Below are positions 25,629 to 32,783 of a stretch of 35,030 nt of DNA, piece by piece (positions within the stretch are counted from its first letter, which is position 1; every line of letters starts with the position of its first letter). Both the position numbers and the translations under genes were made by a program. The notes under the pieces were generated by a model, which worked only from the letters and a program-made list of their open reading frames with translations, made no database searches and was not told the DNA's origin. The stretch spans positions 1 through 35,030 of the forward strand of contig CAOKJE010000015.1 in assembly GCA_948468505.1 (NCBI GenBank), read 5' to 3'. The DNA is from an uncultured Clostridium sp. (GTDB taxonomy: Bacteria > Bacillota > Clostridia > TANB77 > CAG-508).

Positions 25629-26022
25629 ATGAATGTAAATTGGTCCAACGTTTTTGATTGGATGATGTTGTTAAAATGTTTTGTGACTGGTGGTGTGATT
25701 TGTATTATTGGTCAAATTTTGATTGATAAGACAAAACTTACACCAGCTAAGATATTAGTTATTTTTGTAACAGCAGGTGCTATTTTAGGTGGCCTTGGTA
25801 TTTATCAGTACGTAGTTGATTTTGCCGGTGCTGGTGCTACTGTTCCTCTTACTGGTTTTGGCTATAATTTGGCTAAAGGTGCCATTGAAGCTGTTCAACA
25901 AAGTGGTTTGGTAGGTGCTTTTACTGGTGGTGTTAAGGCTGCCGCTGGCGGTATTGCTGCTGCTGTGTTCTTCCGGTTATTTGGCTTCTTTGATTTCAAA
26001 ACCTAAAATGAAGAAACAATAA
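25629..26022 (+). CDS. spoVAE: stage V sporulation protein SpoVAE, one CGG +1 site near the end
   Basis: The joined product is 130 residues. 'KCFVTGGVICIIGQILIDKT', 'VIFVTAGAILGGLGIYQYVV', 'FAGAGATVPLTGFGYNLAKG' and 'FTGGVKAAAGGIAAAVFF' are standard SpoVAE (SpoVAEb) segments. At 25974-25976 the codons are TTC CGG TTA; the zero frame would end RLFGFFDFKT. Skipping C gives 'FFGYLASLISKPKMKKQ', the expected GYL-x-x-I-x-KPK tail. This site is easy to miss because the zero frame also stays open until close to the end. The protein is part of the SpoVA dipicolinate channel. ATG 25629 is preferred because AGGA is 11 bases upstream. Confidence 0.9.
25974..25976 (+). other. in-frame CGG +1 recoding site in spoVAE
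   Basis: Reading TTC CGG TTA; skipping C gives TTC GGT TAT TTG GCT (F-G-Y-L-A), Gly 116, restoring the normal SpoVAE C-terminus. Confidence 0.88.
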
Positions 26023-26037
26023 AGAGGCATAAATTTA

Positions 26038-26061
26038 GGCGGGATATCTCCCGCCTTTTTT
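26038..26061 (+). terminator. terminator of the dodecin-spoVA operon
   Basis: Stem GGCGGGA / TCCCGCC with a TATC loop followed by TTTTTT, 16 bases after the recoded spoVAE stop. The convergent gene at 26081 may share it. Confidence 0.9.
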
Positions 26062-26080
26062 GAGGTTTGATAGTATTGCT

Positions 26081-26341
26081 TTAACTAGCTATCACTTCAT
26101 TTGCCACTTTCAAAATTTCCGCAAATTCTGGTACATTGGACTCAAATTCCTTTAATACTGGTGTTCTTTTGTCCTCTTCTTCTTTGTACCAAACTTCGCA
26201 GGTGCCTAAAAACTTTTTTTCCTTGTCATAGACATCGTACATCAAGACAAACATTCTCGATTTGTTCCGTACGATTTCAACGGTGTCGTTTTTTGCTCTC
26301 ATTACCTCTGACCATCTTGCCTTTTTCAATTTCTCTTCCAT
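26081..26341 (-). CDS. hypothetical protein, 86 aa, with an in-frame CGG apparently read as Arg
   Basis: A charged protein: 'ARWSEVMRAKNDTVEIVRNK', 'FVLMYDVYDKEKKFLGTCEV', ending 'EFAEILKVANEVIAS'. I do not recognise a family. GAGGGGG precedes the start. At 26267-26269 the codons are GTA CGG AAC; skipping C here would lead to a stop within nine codons, whereas normal reading gives a plausible protein. It is thus an exception to the recoding pattern. Its codon choice (GCG, CGG, GTC) looks less AT-rich than its neighbours, so recent acquisition is possible. It is 12 bases downstream of the next gene and probably co-transcribed. Confidence 0.6.
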   Translation of the reverse strand: MEEKLKKARWSEVMRAKNDTVEIVRNKSRMFVLMYDVYDKEKKFLGTCEVWYKEEEDKRTPVLKEFESNVPEFAEILKVANEVIAS

Positions 26342-26353
26342 TCTTAGCCCCCT

Positions 26354-26824
26354 CTAACTTACCCTATAACCTTCAAAGTTATAGTAAGTTTTGCGATCAT
26401 TTTCTTTGCTCTTTTTTTCAATGACTACTTCTGTTCCCTTAAATACAACAAACAAGTGATTTTCTTTATCTGTTTGAATCAAATTGGCGGCATCATCGTA
26501 TATGCACTGTTTGCTTCCATCTGTTACCTTTACAAATAGTTCTTCGTGCACAATACAATATTCCGTCTTAGCATCTACCGGAACTTTACAGATTTCCAAA
26601 GCTTCATTAATGCTAAAGATACTCGTATTATCTTCATCTTTGCATTCTGCCAGATGATGCTTACCAAAAACTCTTTCATGAATCTCCTTAAAAGTTTTTT
26701 TCCAACAGCTTTCACTGTTAGTTTCACAATCTGTCTTCTCATGATAGGTGTCAATCTGGATTTGATTTCCGCAGATTTTTATCCGCCTGCATCCATTCGT
26801 TATTTCTTTTTGGTTTGTTGTCAT
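26354..26824 (-). CDS. hypothetical protein, 156 aa, with an in-frame CGG apparently read as Arg
   Basis: A Cys-rich, charged protein: 'NGCRRIKICGNQIQIDTYHE' near the start, 'SCWKKTFKEIHERVFGKHHL', 'CIVHEELFVKVTDGSKQCIY', ending 'YYNFEGYRVS'. No family recognised; the late beta-rich part could be a small barrel. AGGAGG precedes the ATG. At 26783-26785 the codons are AGG CGG ATA; skipping C would give GGA TAA, an immediate stop, so normal decoding is needed if the gene is real. Higher GC and TGC/CCG/GCG codons suggest it is foreign. Confidence 0.6.
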   Translation of the reverse strand: MTTNQKEITNGCRRIKICGNQIQIDTYHEKTDCETNSESCWKKTFKEIHERVFGKHHLAECKDEDNTSIFSINEALEICKVPVDAKTEYCIVHEELFVKVTDGSKQCIYDDAANLIQTDKENHLFVVFKGTEVVIEKKSKENDRKTYYNFEGYRVS

Positions 26825-26922
26825 TGCTACTCCTCCTTTTTACTAAACCTTTTGGTTGATTTGTTCTGCTTTATTTTATCATATTATGTTAATTTTTGCA
26901 ATAATAATAGTATAAAAAAATT

Positions 26923-26948
26923 AAAAACCTCTATTTTCAGAGGTTTTT
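26923..26948 (-). terminator. terminator of the infC-rpmI-rplT operon
   Basis: Stem AAACCTCT / AGAGGTTT with loop ATTTTC, followed on the minus strand by a T-rich tract, 11 bases after the rplT stop. Confidence 0.85.
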
Positions 26949-26958
26949 TGCTTTATTT

Positions 26959-27309
26959 TTAAGCTTTTTTAGCTACTTCTGCAATTTCAGCAAAAGCTTT
27001 TGGGTCTGTTACAGCGATTTCTGCTAACATTTTTCTATTAATAGTAACATTTGCTTTTTTAAGCCCTGCAATCATTTTACTGTAAGTTGTTCCATTCATT
27101 CTTGCTGCTGCATTAATTCTTGCAATCCATAATTTTCTAAAATTACTTTTTTTATCTTTTCTTCCTACATACGCATAAGCTAAAGATTTCATAACTGCTT
27201 GGTTAGCGGTTCTAAATCTATACCCTTTTGCTCCATAATATCCTTTTGCTTGTTTTAATATTTTTTTATGTCTTGCTCTTGTTGTTCTAGCTGTTTTTAC
27301 TCTTGCCAT
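26959..27309 (-). CDS. rplT: 50S ribosomal protein L20
   Basis: A 116-residue L20: '[20 protein letters not shown]', '[20 protein letters not shown]', '[20 protein letters not shown]', '[20 protein letters not shown]'. It binds 23S rRNA early in large-subunit assembly and, in Firmicutes, also binds the infC leader to control the operon. It follows rpmI by 33 bases. Full length, no anomalies. Confidence 0.97.
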   Translation of the reverse strand: MARVKTARTTRARHKKILKQAKGYYGAKGYRFRTANQAVMKSLAYAYVGRKDKKSNFRKLWIARINAAARMNGTTYSKMIAGLKKANVTINRKMLAEIAVTDPKAFAEIAEVAKKA

Positions 27310-27342
27310 TTATTTTCACCTTCCTTATTTTCTTTGTCAATT

Positions 27343-27546
27343 TTAGTTACCATATGGTAATAATTTTTTGATTGTTTCTACACATGTTTTATCAGCATAA
27401 GCATTTTGAACTTTTCCTGATTTTTTTTGTCTTCTTGTTTTATTAGCTAATAAGTGTCTTCTGTTTGATTTTGTTCTTTTTACTTTCCCTGTAGCTGTTA
27501 ATGAATATCTTTTTTTAGCAGCTTTATTGGTTTTTAATTTTGGCAT
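27343..27546 (-). CDS. rpmI: 50S ribosomal protein L35
   Basis: A 67-residue basic protein: 'MPKLKTNKAAKKRYSLTATG', 'KVKRTKSNRRHLLANKTRRQ', ending 'CVETIKKLLPYGN'. Standard L35 length and sequence, between infC and rplT in the usual order. AAAGGAG precedes the ATG. Confidence 0.96.
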   Translation of the reverse strand: MPKLKTNKAAKKRYSLTATGKVKRTKSNRRHLLANKTRRQKKSGKVQNAYADKTCVETIKKLLPYGN

Positions 27547-27591
27547 AATGATAACTCCTTTCGTTTTTTACTTTTTATTAGAGCTAGATAA

Positions 27592-28107
27592 TTACTTATC
27601 TGCTTTTTTAGCTAAAATGGTAAACATGTTTCTGCCTTCTAATTTTGGTTGTTTTTCAACAGTTGCTACATCTTCTAAAGCTTCAATAAATTTGTTTAGT
27701 ACTGCTTCTCCTGCTTTCCAGTTGTTAACTTCTCTACCTCTAAAACGAACTGTTATTTTTAGTTTGTTTCCGTCTGTTAAGAATTTTCTTCCATTTTTAC
27801 ATTTGAAACCAAAGTCGTGCTCTTCAATATTAGGCGTTACTCTTAACTCCTTTATTTCAAAGCTTTTTTGCTTTTTCTTTGCTTCTTTTTCTTTTTTGGC
27901 TTGCTCAAATTTGTATTTTCCATAGTTCATGATTTTACAAACTGGTGGATTGGAATTTGGTGCAACTAGTACTAAATCTAAGTTTTTGCTTTCTGCTTTT
28001 TCTAAAGCTTCTTGAAATGAGATTACTCCTGCTTTTTGTCCATTATCCTCTATCAACTGTACTTCTTTTGCCCTTATTTGTCTGTTGATTGGTAATTCTT
28101 GTTTGAT
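27592..28107 (-). CDS. infC: translation initiation factor IF-3 with probable AUC start
   Basis: A 171-residue IF-3: 'INRQIRAKEVQLIEDNGQKA', 'LDLVLVAPNSNPPVCKIMNY', 'GKYKFEQAKKEKEAKKKQKS', 'FEIKELRVTPNIEEHDFGFK', 'LKITVRFRGREVNNWKAGEA'. An upstream ATG would add 'MEVFS', but that ATG is part of the ATGGAGGTG ribosome binding site. The ATC at 28105-28107, six bases after GGAGGTG, gives the normal length and matches the rare AUU/AUC/AUA start known for infC, which lets IF-3 limit its own synthesis. IF-3 controls subunit dissociation and start codon selection. Confidence 0.92.
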   Translation of the reverse strand: MKQELPINRQIRAKEVQLIEDNGQKAGVISFQEALEKAESKNLDLVLVAPNSNPPVCKIMNYGKYKFEQAKKEKEAKKKQKSFEIKELRVTPNIEEHDFGFKCKNGRKFLTDGNKLKITVRFRGREVNNWKAGEAVLNKFIEALEDVATVEKQPKLEGRNMFTILAKKADK

Positions 28108-28262
28108 TGAAAACACCTCCATAAATATAAAAAATTTGGCTTTGTTACAAGTCAAATTAAAAATAACACCAAAATTATTTTGCTTTGGTTGTATTTAATT
28201 TTAACCTTTTTCCTCGTTTTGGATAAGGTGAGAAGTTTTATCTTCTTCTTGTAACGTATATT
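28108..28262 (-). promoter_or_regulatory. infC leader (probable L20-type leader)
   Basis: About 150 untranslated bases lie between the promoter and infC. On the minus strand a purine-rich and pyrimidine-rich pair (AACTTCTCACCTTATCC ... GAGGAAAAAGGTT) can fold. Firmicute infC operons are known to carry an L20-binding leader with an attenuator here. Exact class not verified. Confidence 0.5.
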
Positions 28263-28292
28263 ATTATATACCAAATAACAAAGCTTTGTCAA
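28263..28292 (-). promoter_or_regulatory. sigma-A promoter of the infC operon
   Basis: TTGACA and TATAAT on the minus strand, 18 bases apart, both perfect consensus hexamers. Confidence 0.8.
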
Positions 28293-28349
28293 GTAGTTTT
28301 GAAGAAAAAATAACTAATGTATGTGTCCTCTATTTTGTTCTTCTTTTTC

Positions 28350-28396
28350 AAATGTGAAACACTTTTTGTCTTTTTCTAAAAAGATGTTTCACATTT
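28350..28396. terminator. inverted repeat after the pilin-FGE gene
   Basis: Arms AAATGTGAAACA / TGTTTCACATTT flank 23 bases, just beyond the FGE gene stop. It may end that transcript. The TGTGAAA / TTTCACA ends recall the REP-like element at 23542. Confidence 0.5.
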
Positions 28397-28406
28397 TATT
28401 GCAGTT

Positions 28407-29849
28407 CTACATATAAAGTATGACCCTAAAGGAATAGATATCATATGCATCAGTTGTATTAATACGATTACGATCACTTGCATACTTACTGCTGTTATAG
28501 TAACTTCCACCTCTAATAACACAAGGAAGGTCAGGATAGCTATAGGTTTCTGTTGTCCATTCATAGCTATTACTTGCCATATCCCAAATATTACATATTT
28601 TATCTTGTTTACTTAGGTCTATCAAATGATTTGTTCCTTTTTCTGCTAGTCCATCTTCTTCTGTATTCAAACTACTCTGTCTGGAATATGGCTTTGTTTT
28701 ATCTGTTGTTCTATTATCAAATTCTTGTAAGAACTCAATAGCAATGTCCCACGCATAGCTATTTACTAAATCGCTTGTAAATGTTTTATCTTCTTGATAC
28801 ATTTCCCTTGCCAACTTCGCTGCTTGTGATTGTGTTATATTATTATACACGTAGTCCTCTTTTTTCACATTTACTTTTTCCAATTCTATATCACTATCTG
28901 TCTTATCTGTTCTTCTGTTTTTTACTCTTGCTTCATATCTTCCTATATAATAACCACCATTGCCACTCACACTATTTCTAAATAACACGATATCTTTTGC
29001 ATGCTCATTACTTGTTATACTATCTTTTACTCCTTCTATAAAATAATAATTTGAATTAGTTTTTAGTTGGTCATTAGGTTCCGTTTTCGATAACGTTGCA
29101 TCAATGGTTCCATCCTCTTTAAATACATATCTTCCTACTGTAATTATCTTACTTTGTGATTGTTCTTCATTAGTATAAACTGTCCCAACTGGTATCCACA
29201 CAAATTCACTTCCATTTGTGTCTGTTGGTGTTCCATCTTCATTTGTGGTAACATCTTCAATCACAACTCCTCCTGTTACATCAGTTGCTGATTCTTGCCC
29301 TATTTTAAAGCCTTCTGGCACAGTTATTTTGTTTCCAAAGTCATCTTTTATTATTGTTTTGTTTTCATATGGTTTGTTTTGTTCTTTTGCCTCTTCTACT
29401 GTTTTTCCCGTATTCCATGGTGATTCTGGATTTTCTCCTCCACTTACTGGACCTGTTATTTCTCCTGTTTTTCCATCTACTATATATTTATTTTTGGATT
29501 TATCGAAAGTTACTTCTATTTTGTTCGTTTCTCCTTCTTTATCTGCTACTACCACATCAGGATTTTGCTTTTTTAATTCTGTTTTCAATTCTTCTGCTTT
29601 TATCGCTTCTTTATTTCCGTTTTCCATTTTGTCTGCCAATATTGCATTATAGGCTAATTTGATTTGTTCTTTTTCTTCCTCAACTATTGTTGTAGTTTTT
29701 GCGTTGTCTACTTTTTTTAATATTCCATTTTCTCCTGTTAGTGTGCTAATTGCTACAGTAGCTAAAATTAATAATACAATAATCGTAATGACTAGTGCTA
29801 TTAAAGTAATTCCCTTTTGTTGTCGTTTTAAAATATTATATTTTCTCAT
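28407..29849 (-). CDS. prepilin-like protein with FGE-sulfatase/SUMF1 (C-type lectin-like) domain
   Basis: A 480-residue protein. The leader and helix 'GITLIALVITIIVLLILATV' then 'LTGENGILKKV' are almost the same as in the pilin at 18486, so prepilin peptidase should cut after the Gly. A linker with 'GGENPESPWNTGKTVEEAKE' leads to a C-terminal FGE/SUMF1-like domain: 'NGSEFVWIPVGTVYTNEE', 'GYYIGRYEARVKNRRTDK', 'ICNIWDMASNSYEWTTETYS', 'CVIRGGSYYNSSKYASDRNR' and 'YSFRVILYM'. The fold is usual in surface-displayed or variable binding proteins. A surface adhesin carried on the pilus is the likely role. No reverse transcriptase or template repeat is in the window. Confidence 0.75.
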   Translation of the reverse strand: MRKYNILKRQQKGITLIALVITIIVLLILATVAISTLTGENGILKKVDNAKTTTIVEEEKEQIKLAYNAILADKMENGNKEAIKAEELKTELKKQNPDVVVADKEGETNKIEVTFDKSKNKYIVDGKTGEITGPVSGGENPESPWNTGKTVEEAKEQNKPYENKTIIKDDFGNKITVPEGFKIGQESATDVTGGVVIEDVTTNEDGTPTDTNGSEFVWIPVGTVYTNEEQSQSKIITVGRYVFKEDGTIDATLSKTEPNDQLKTNSNYYFIEGVKDSITSNEHAKDIVLFRNSVSGNGGYYIGRYEARVKNRRTDKTDSDIELEKVNVKKEDYVYNNITQSQAAKLAREMYQEDKTFTSDLVNSYAWDIAIEFLQEFDNRTTDKTKPYSRQSSLNTEEDGLAEKGTNHLIDLSKQDKICNIWDMASNSYEWTTETYSYPDLPCVIRGGSYYNSSKYASDRNRINTTDAYDIYSFRVILYM

Positions 29850-30071
29850 ACAATTCCCTGCCTTCTTTTGTTTTTACTGTTTTCCCGTTTTCTTATTTCT
29901 TCATTTGCATTTTAACAACAAACCAAAATTAAGTCAACTTGTTGTACGAAATTACTTCACTTAAAATTTTTCTTCCTTAAATATATTCTTAAATTCCACC
30001 AAATGACTAACTGGAATTTAGTATTAGAATATATTTTACATTATTTCTTTTTTCTCTTAACTGATATTTCT

Positions 30072-30141
30072 AATAAAATTATAATTGGGTCAAGAATGGC
30101 GTAGCCATACATTTTATTCTTGATTAAATTATAATTTTATT
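30072..30141. repeat. palindromic element with 26-base arms
   Basis: Arms 30072-30097 and 30116-30141 are inverted copies with two mismatches, around an 18-base loop (GGCGTAGCC...). The innermost TCAAGAAT / ATTCTTGA matches the pattern of the palindrome at 9124-9250. Less exact symmetry continues outwards with repeated GGAATTTA words (30014, 30188, 30364). The rest of 29850-30456 has no gene that I can support. Confidence 0.6.
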
Positions 30142-30399
30142 GTATAATGTTTCAAAGAGAAAATATACTTTTGCAAATTTCTATATATGGAATTTACTAA
30201 TGGTAATTTATATATTTACTCTTGTTTGTTATGCACTTAATCAAAAAAGTGTATATTTTTTTATCCAATTTGCTTAAATTTTAATTATTTTATGTCTGTT
30301 TTTATTCATTTTATCCTTGACACTACTGAATTTAAGTTTAGACTACTAAATTCTCCTAAAACTGGAATTTACTTTTATATATAACCTAAAATTTTTCTT

Positions 30400-30427
30400 C
30401 ATAATTATATTTTTTTATCATATACAT
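30400..30427 (+). promoter_or_regulatory. possible sigma-E-like promoter of ylbJ
   Basis: CATAATT and TATACAT are 14 bases apart, close to the sigma-E layout (ATA-rich -35, 14 bases, CATACA-like -10). ylbJ is a mother-cell sporulation gene in Bacillus. Weak match. Confidence 0.3.
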
Positions 30428-30456
30428 GTACTATCATCACAAAAAAGAGGCGAATT

Positions 30457-31517
30457 ATGATTATCAAACCAAGTATCTATGTTATTAAATTAAAGAGAAA
30501 TTTGCTACCCTTACTATTTTTGAGTTTCACCTTTTGTCTGCTAATCTTTTCTAAAAGTAATCTACCAGCTATTAAATCGCGGGTTATCACTTTGGGCAAA
30601 TTCTGTTGTACCATCACTTTTCCCTTTTTTTGTCGCAACAGAATTATTAATGCACACCAATGTAGTTATACTTCTAGGTCGATTTTTAAACCGCTACATG
30701 AAACCCATTTTTAATATCTGTGGAGAAGGTGCTTTTGCCTTTGTTATGGGAATGATTAGTGGCTATCCAGTGGGTGCTAAAATTGCAAGTAGCTTTAGAC
30801 AAAATAACATTTGTAGCAAAGAAGAATGTGAAAGATTACTTGCCTTTACCAATAACTCTGGTCCTTTATTTATCATTGGAACCGTTGGAATTTTAATGTT
30901 TAAAAATACTACTATTGGTATTCTACTTTTTATCACCCATATCCTTGCATGTCTTACGGTTGGCTTTCTTTTCCGCTATTGGAAAAGAAATAAAAAAAGC
31001 CCTTCTACCTTTTCTGGTCCTTCAGGCTTTAACCAAGACAAAAAAACTGTAACCTTTTCCAATTTAGGAGAAATCTTAGCACAAAGTATTACTAGTAGCA
31101 TTTCTACCATCTTATTAATTGGTGGCTTTATGGTGATTTTTTCTAGCATCATTTCCATCTTTAAAGCCAGTCGGGCTGTTACAAAGTTTAACACTTTTTT
31201 TAACACCTCTTTTTGAATTTTTAAAGATAGACACTAGTTTTATTGGAGGAATTCTATCTGGGCTTTTAGAAATTACAAACGGTATCCACTCCATATCTTC
31301 TGTAGCATGTAAAAAACTTTCCCTTAACATTATTTTTACTGCTTTTTTACTTGGTTTTGGAGGAATTTCCATTTTTCTTCAAGTTTGGAGTATCACTTCA
31401 AAAACTGACTTATCCATTAAACCCTATGTTTATGGAAAATTACTACATGGCTTAATTGCTAGTCTTTATACTTATGCTTTTATACAAATTTTTCCGTTTT
31501 TTAATTTTGATTTATAA
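30457..31517 (+). CDS. ylbJ: sporulation integral membrane protein YlbJ, two CGG +1 sites
   Basis: Three open pieces join into 352 residues when two CGG codons are each read +1. The first break (30580-30582, TCG CGG GTT) restores 'IKSGLSLWANSVVPSLFPFF', the characteristic G-L-x-LW-N-V-P-LFPF segment. The second (31172-31174, AGT CGG GCT) restores 'FKASGLLQSLTLFLTPLFEF' and 'SFIGGILSGLLEITNGIHSI'. 'MISGYPVGAKIASSF' and 'FTNNSGPLFIIGTVG' are YlbJ signatures. About eight membrane helices. YlbJ is needed for spore cortex and heat resistance in Bacillus. Two independent sites in one gene, both of the same kind, make chance errors unlikely. Confidence 0.9.
30580..30582 (+). other. in-frame CGG +1 recoding site 1 in ylbJ
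   Basis: Reading TCG CGG GTT; skipping C gives TCG GGG TTA TCA CTT TGG (S-G-L-S-L-W), Gly 42, a conserved YlbJ segment. Confidence 0.9.
31172..31174 (+). other. in-frame CGG +1 recoding site 2 in ylbJ
   Basis: Reading AGT CGG GCT; skipping C gives AGT GGG CTG TTA CAA (S-G-L-L-Q), Gly 239. The zero frame stops 13 codons later; the new frame runs to the natural end at 31517. Confidence 0.9.
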
Positions 31518-31575
31518 AATGATATTTTGGGGTGTTTTTTGGGACGGGGTCAAAAAACGCCACGCGTCCCCACTC

Positions 31576-31637
31576 AAACCCGGAACCGATGGGGACATTA
31601 GTGTCCCCATTTAAACCCGGAACCATTGGGGACATTA
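31576..31637. repeat. tandem 25-base repeats with GGGGACATTA
   Basis: Two copies (31576-31600 and 31613-31637) beginning AAACCCGGAACC and ending GGGGACATTA differ at two bases. Between and across the first copy is a palindrome TGGGGACATTAGTGTCCCCA (31590-31609). Upstream, 31549-31572 has further GGGAC/GTCCC words. Likely REP-type repeats, GC-rich compared with surroundings, between ylbJ and the next gene. Confidence 0.65.
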
Positions 31638-31652
31638 AGGAGTTGATTTTTT

Positions 31653-31877
31653 ATGGAACGTGATTTTAATAATGGCTATATGCCACCTTTTATGGATTAT
31701 AATATGCCACCACCTGGTATGGATATGAATGAGATGATGCTACAATATGAACAGGCTTATAGTTATTATCGCTATTTGTGTATGCAAATGGATTATAAGA
31801 TTAAATGCAAAGAATATGAAAAGTTGTGTGCCAGTTCTTCTAATTCTTCCGAAAGACAAAATAGAAGAGTGGAATGA
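31653..31877 (+). CDS. small Met/Pro/Tyr-rich protein, 74 aa
   Basis: A short protein opening 'MERDFNNGYMPPFMDYNMPP', then 'PGMDMNEMMLQYEQAYSYYR' and 'CMQMDYKIKCKEYEKLC', with a Ser/Asn/Arg tail. AAGGAG precedes the ATG and a terminator follows. Tyr/Met/Pro-rich small proteins with several Cys recall spore coat components, and the neighbouring ylbJ and dpsA are sporulation genes, but this is only a suggestion; no family is recognised. Confidence 0.55.
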   Translation: MERDFNNGYMPPFMDYNMPPPGMDMNEMMLQYEQAYSYYRYLCMQMDYKIKCKEYEKLCASSSNSSERQNRRVE

Positions 31878-31881
31878 AAGA

Positions 31882-31908
31882 AAGCTCCTAAAAGTAGGAG
31901 CTTTTTTC
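31882..31908. terminator. terminator shared by the small protein gene and uppP
   Basis: Stem AAGCTCCTA / TAGGAGCTT with loop AAAG followed by TTTT on the plus strand, placed between convergent genes. Confidence 0.85.
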
Positions 31909-31910
31909 TA

Positions 31911-32769
31911 TTATCCTAAGAAAAAGTACGCTAGCACAACAATTCCTAAGATGATTCTATAATAGCCAAATGGTTTAAAGTCATGTTTTTTGATGTAATT
32001 CATTAAAAATTTTATAACGAGTACTGATATTAAGAAAGATACCAACATGCCTACTAGTAAAATAATTAGTTCTGTTCCTGTAAAGGCTAATCCAAATTTA
32101 ACTAGTTTTAATAAGCTTGCTCCTAACATGGTAGGAATGGCTAAGTAAAAAGTGAATTCTGCTGCATTTGGTCTTGATAATCCTATTAATAATCCTCCAA
32201 TAATGGTTGATCCGTGAACGTGATGTCCCAGGAAAAATTGCTGCTAATAATTGAAATATTCCAATGATGATGGCATCTTTGTATGTAATTTGTGTGCTTG
32301 TTTCTTTTTGCTTTTGGCCCGTTTTTTTGTGGTTTAAATTTTCTACTACGATAAAGGCTATTCCAAATATGATTAAGGCAAGTGCTATGCAAAATGGATT
32401 ATAAAATAGCTCTTCAAACATCTCATCAAATAAAAGACCTATTACTGCTGCCGTTATGCAGGCAACTAAAATTTTAGTCCATAATATCATAATGTTTTTA
32501 TCAAAATAGGATAAAATCCCTTTTTTGGTGATTGCTTTTTCTTTGTTTTTGGTGATTGGCCAAATTTGCTTCCAATATAATAATACAACTGCTAAAATGG
32601 CTCCAAATTGAATGACTACTTGAAACATACTCCAAAATTCTGGTGATACTTCTTGTAGTTTTACAAATTGCTCGACTAAAATTAAATGTCCTGTACTACT
32701 AATTGGTAACCACTCGGTAATTCCTTCTACGATACCAAATAAAACTGATTTTAAAATTTCTATTAACAT
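31911..32769 (-). CDS. uppP: undecaprenyl-diphosphate phosphatase UppP (BacA), one CGG +1 site
   Basis: The joined product is 285 residues, the normal size. '[20 protein letters not shown]' is the first signature of UppP. At 32212-32214 the codons are TCA CGG ATC; the zero frame gives a nonsense tail. Skipping C gives '[20 protein letters not shown]', the second, almost invariant signature (PGTSRSG), followed by '[20 protein letters not shown]' and the last helices ending '[16 protein letters not shown]'. The enzyme recycles the lipid carrier for cell wall synthesis. Arg and Ser of the PGTSRSG loop are catalytic, so the zero-frame product would be dead. It starts 14 bases after dpsA. Confidence 0.95.
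32212..32214 (-). other. in-frame CGG +1 recoding site in uppP
   Basis: Sense reading CGT TCA CGG ATC; skipping C gives CGT TCA GGA TCA ACC (R-S-G-S-T), Gly 186, inside the catalytic PGTSRSG motif. Confidence 0.95.
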
Positions 32770-32783
32770 GTTTTTCTCCTTTT

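Noticed and set aside
28108-28155. Longer IF-3 starting at an upstream codon
   Set aside because: It would include the ribosome binding site and leader as coding sequence and exceed the usual IF-3 length.
28407-29849. Diversity-generating retroelement target
   Set aside because: The FGE-like domain would suit, but no reverse transcriptase or template repeat is present in this window.
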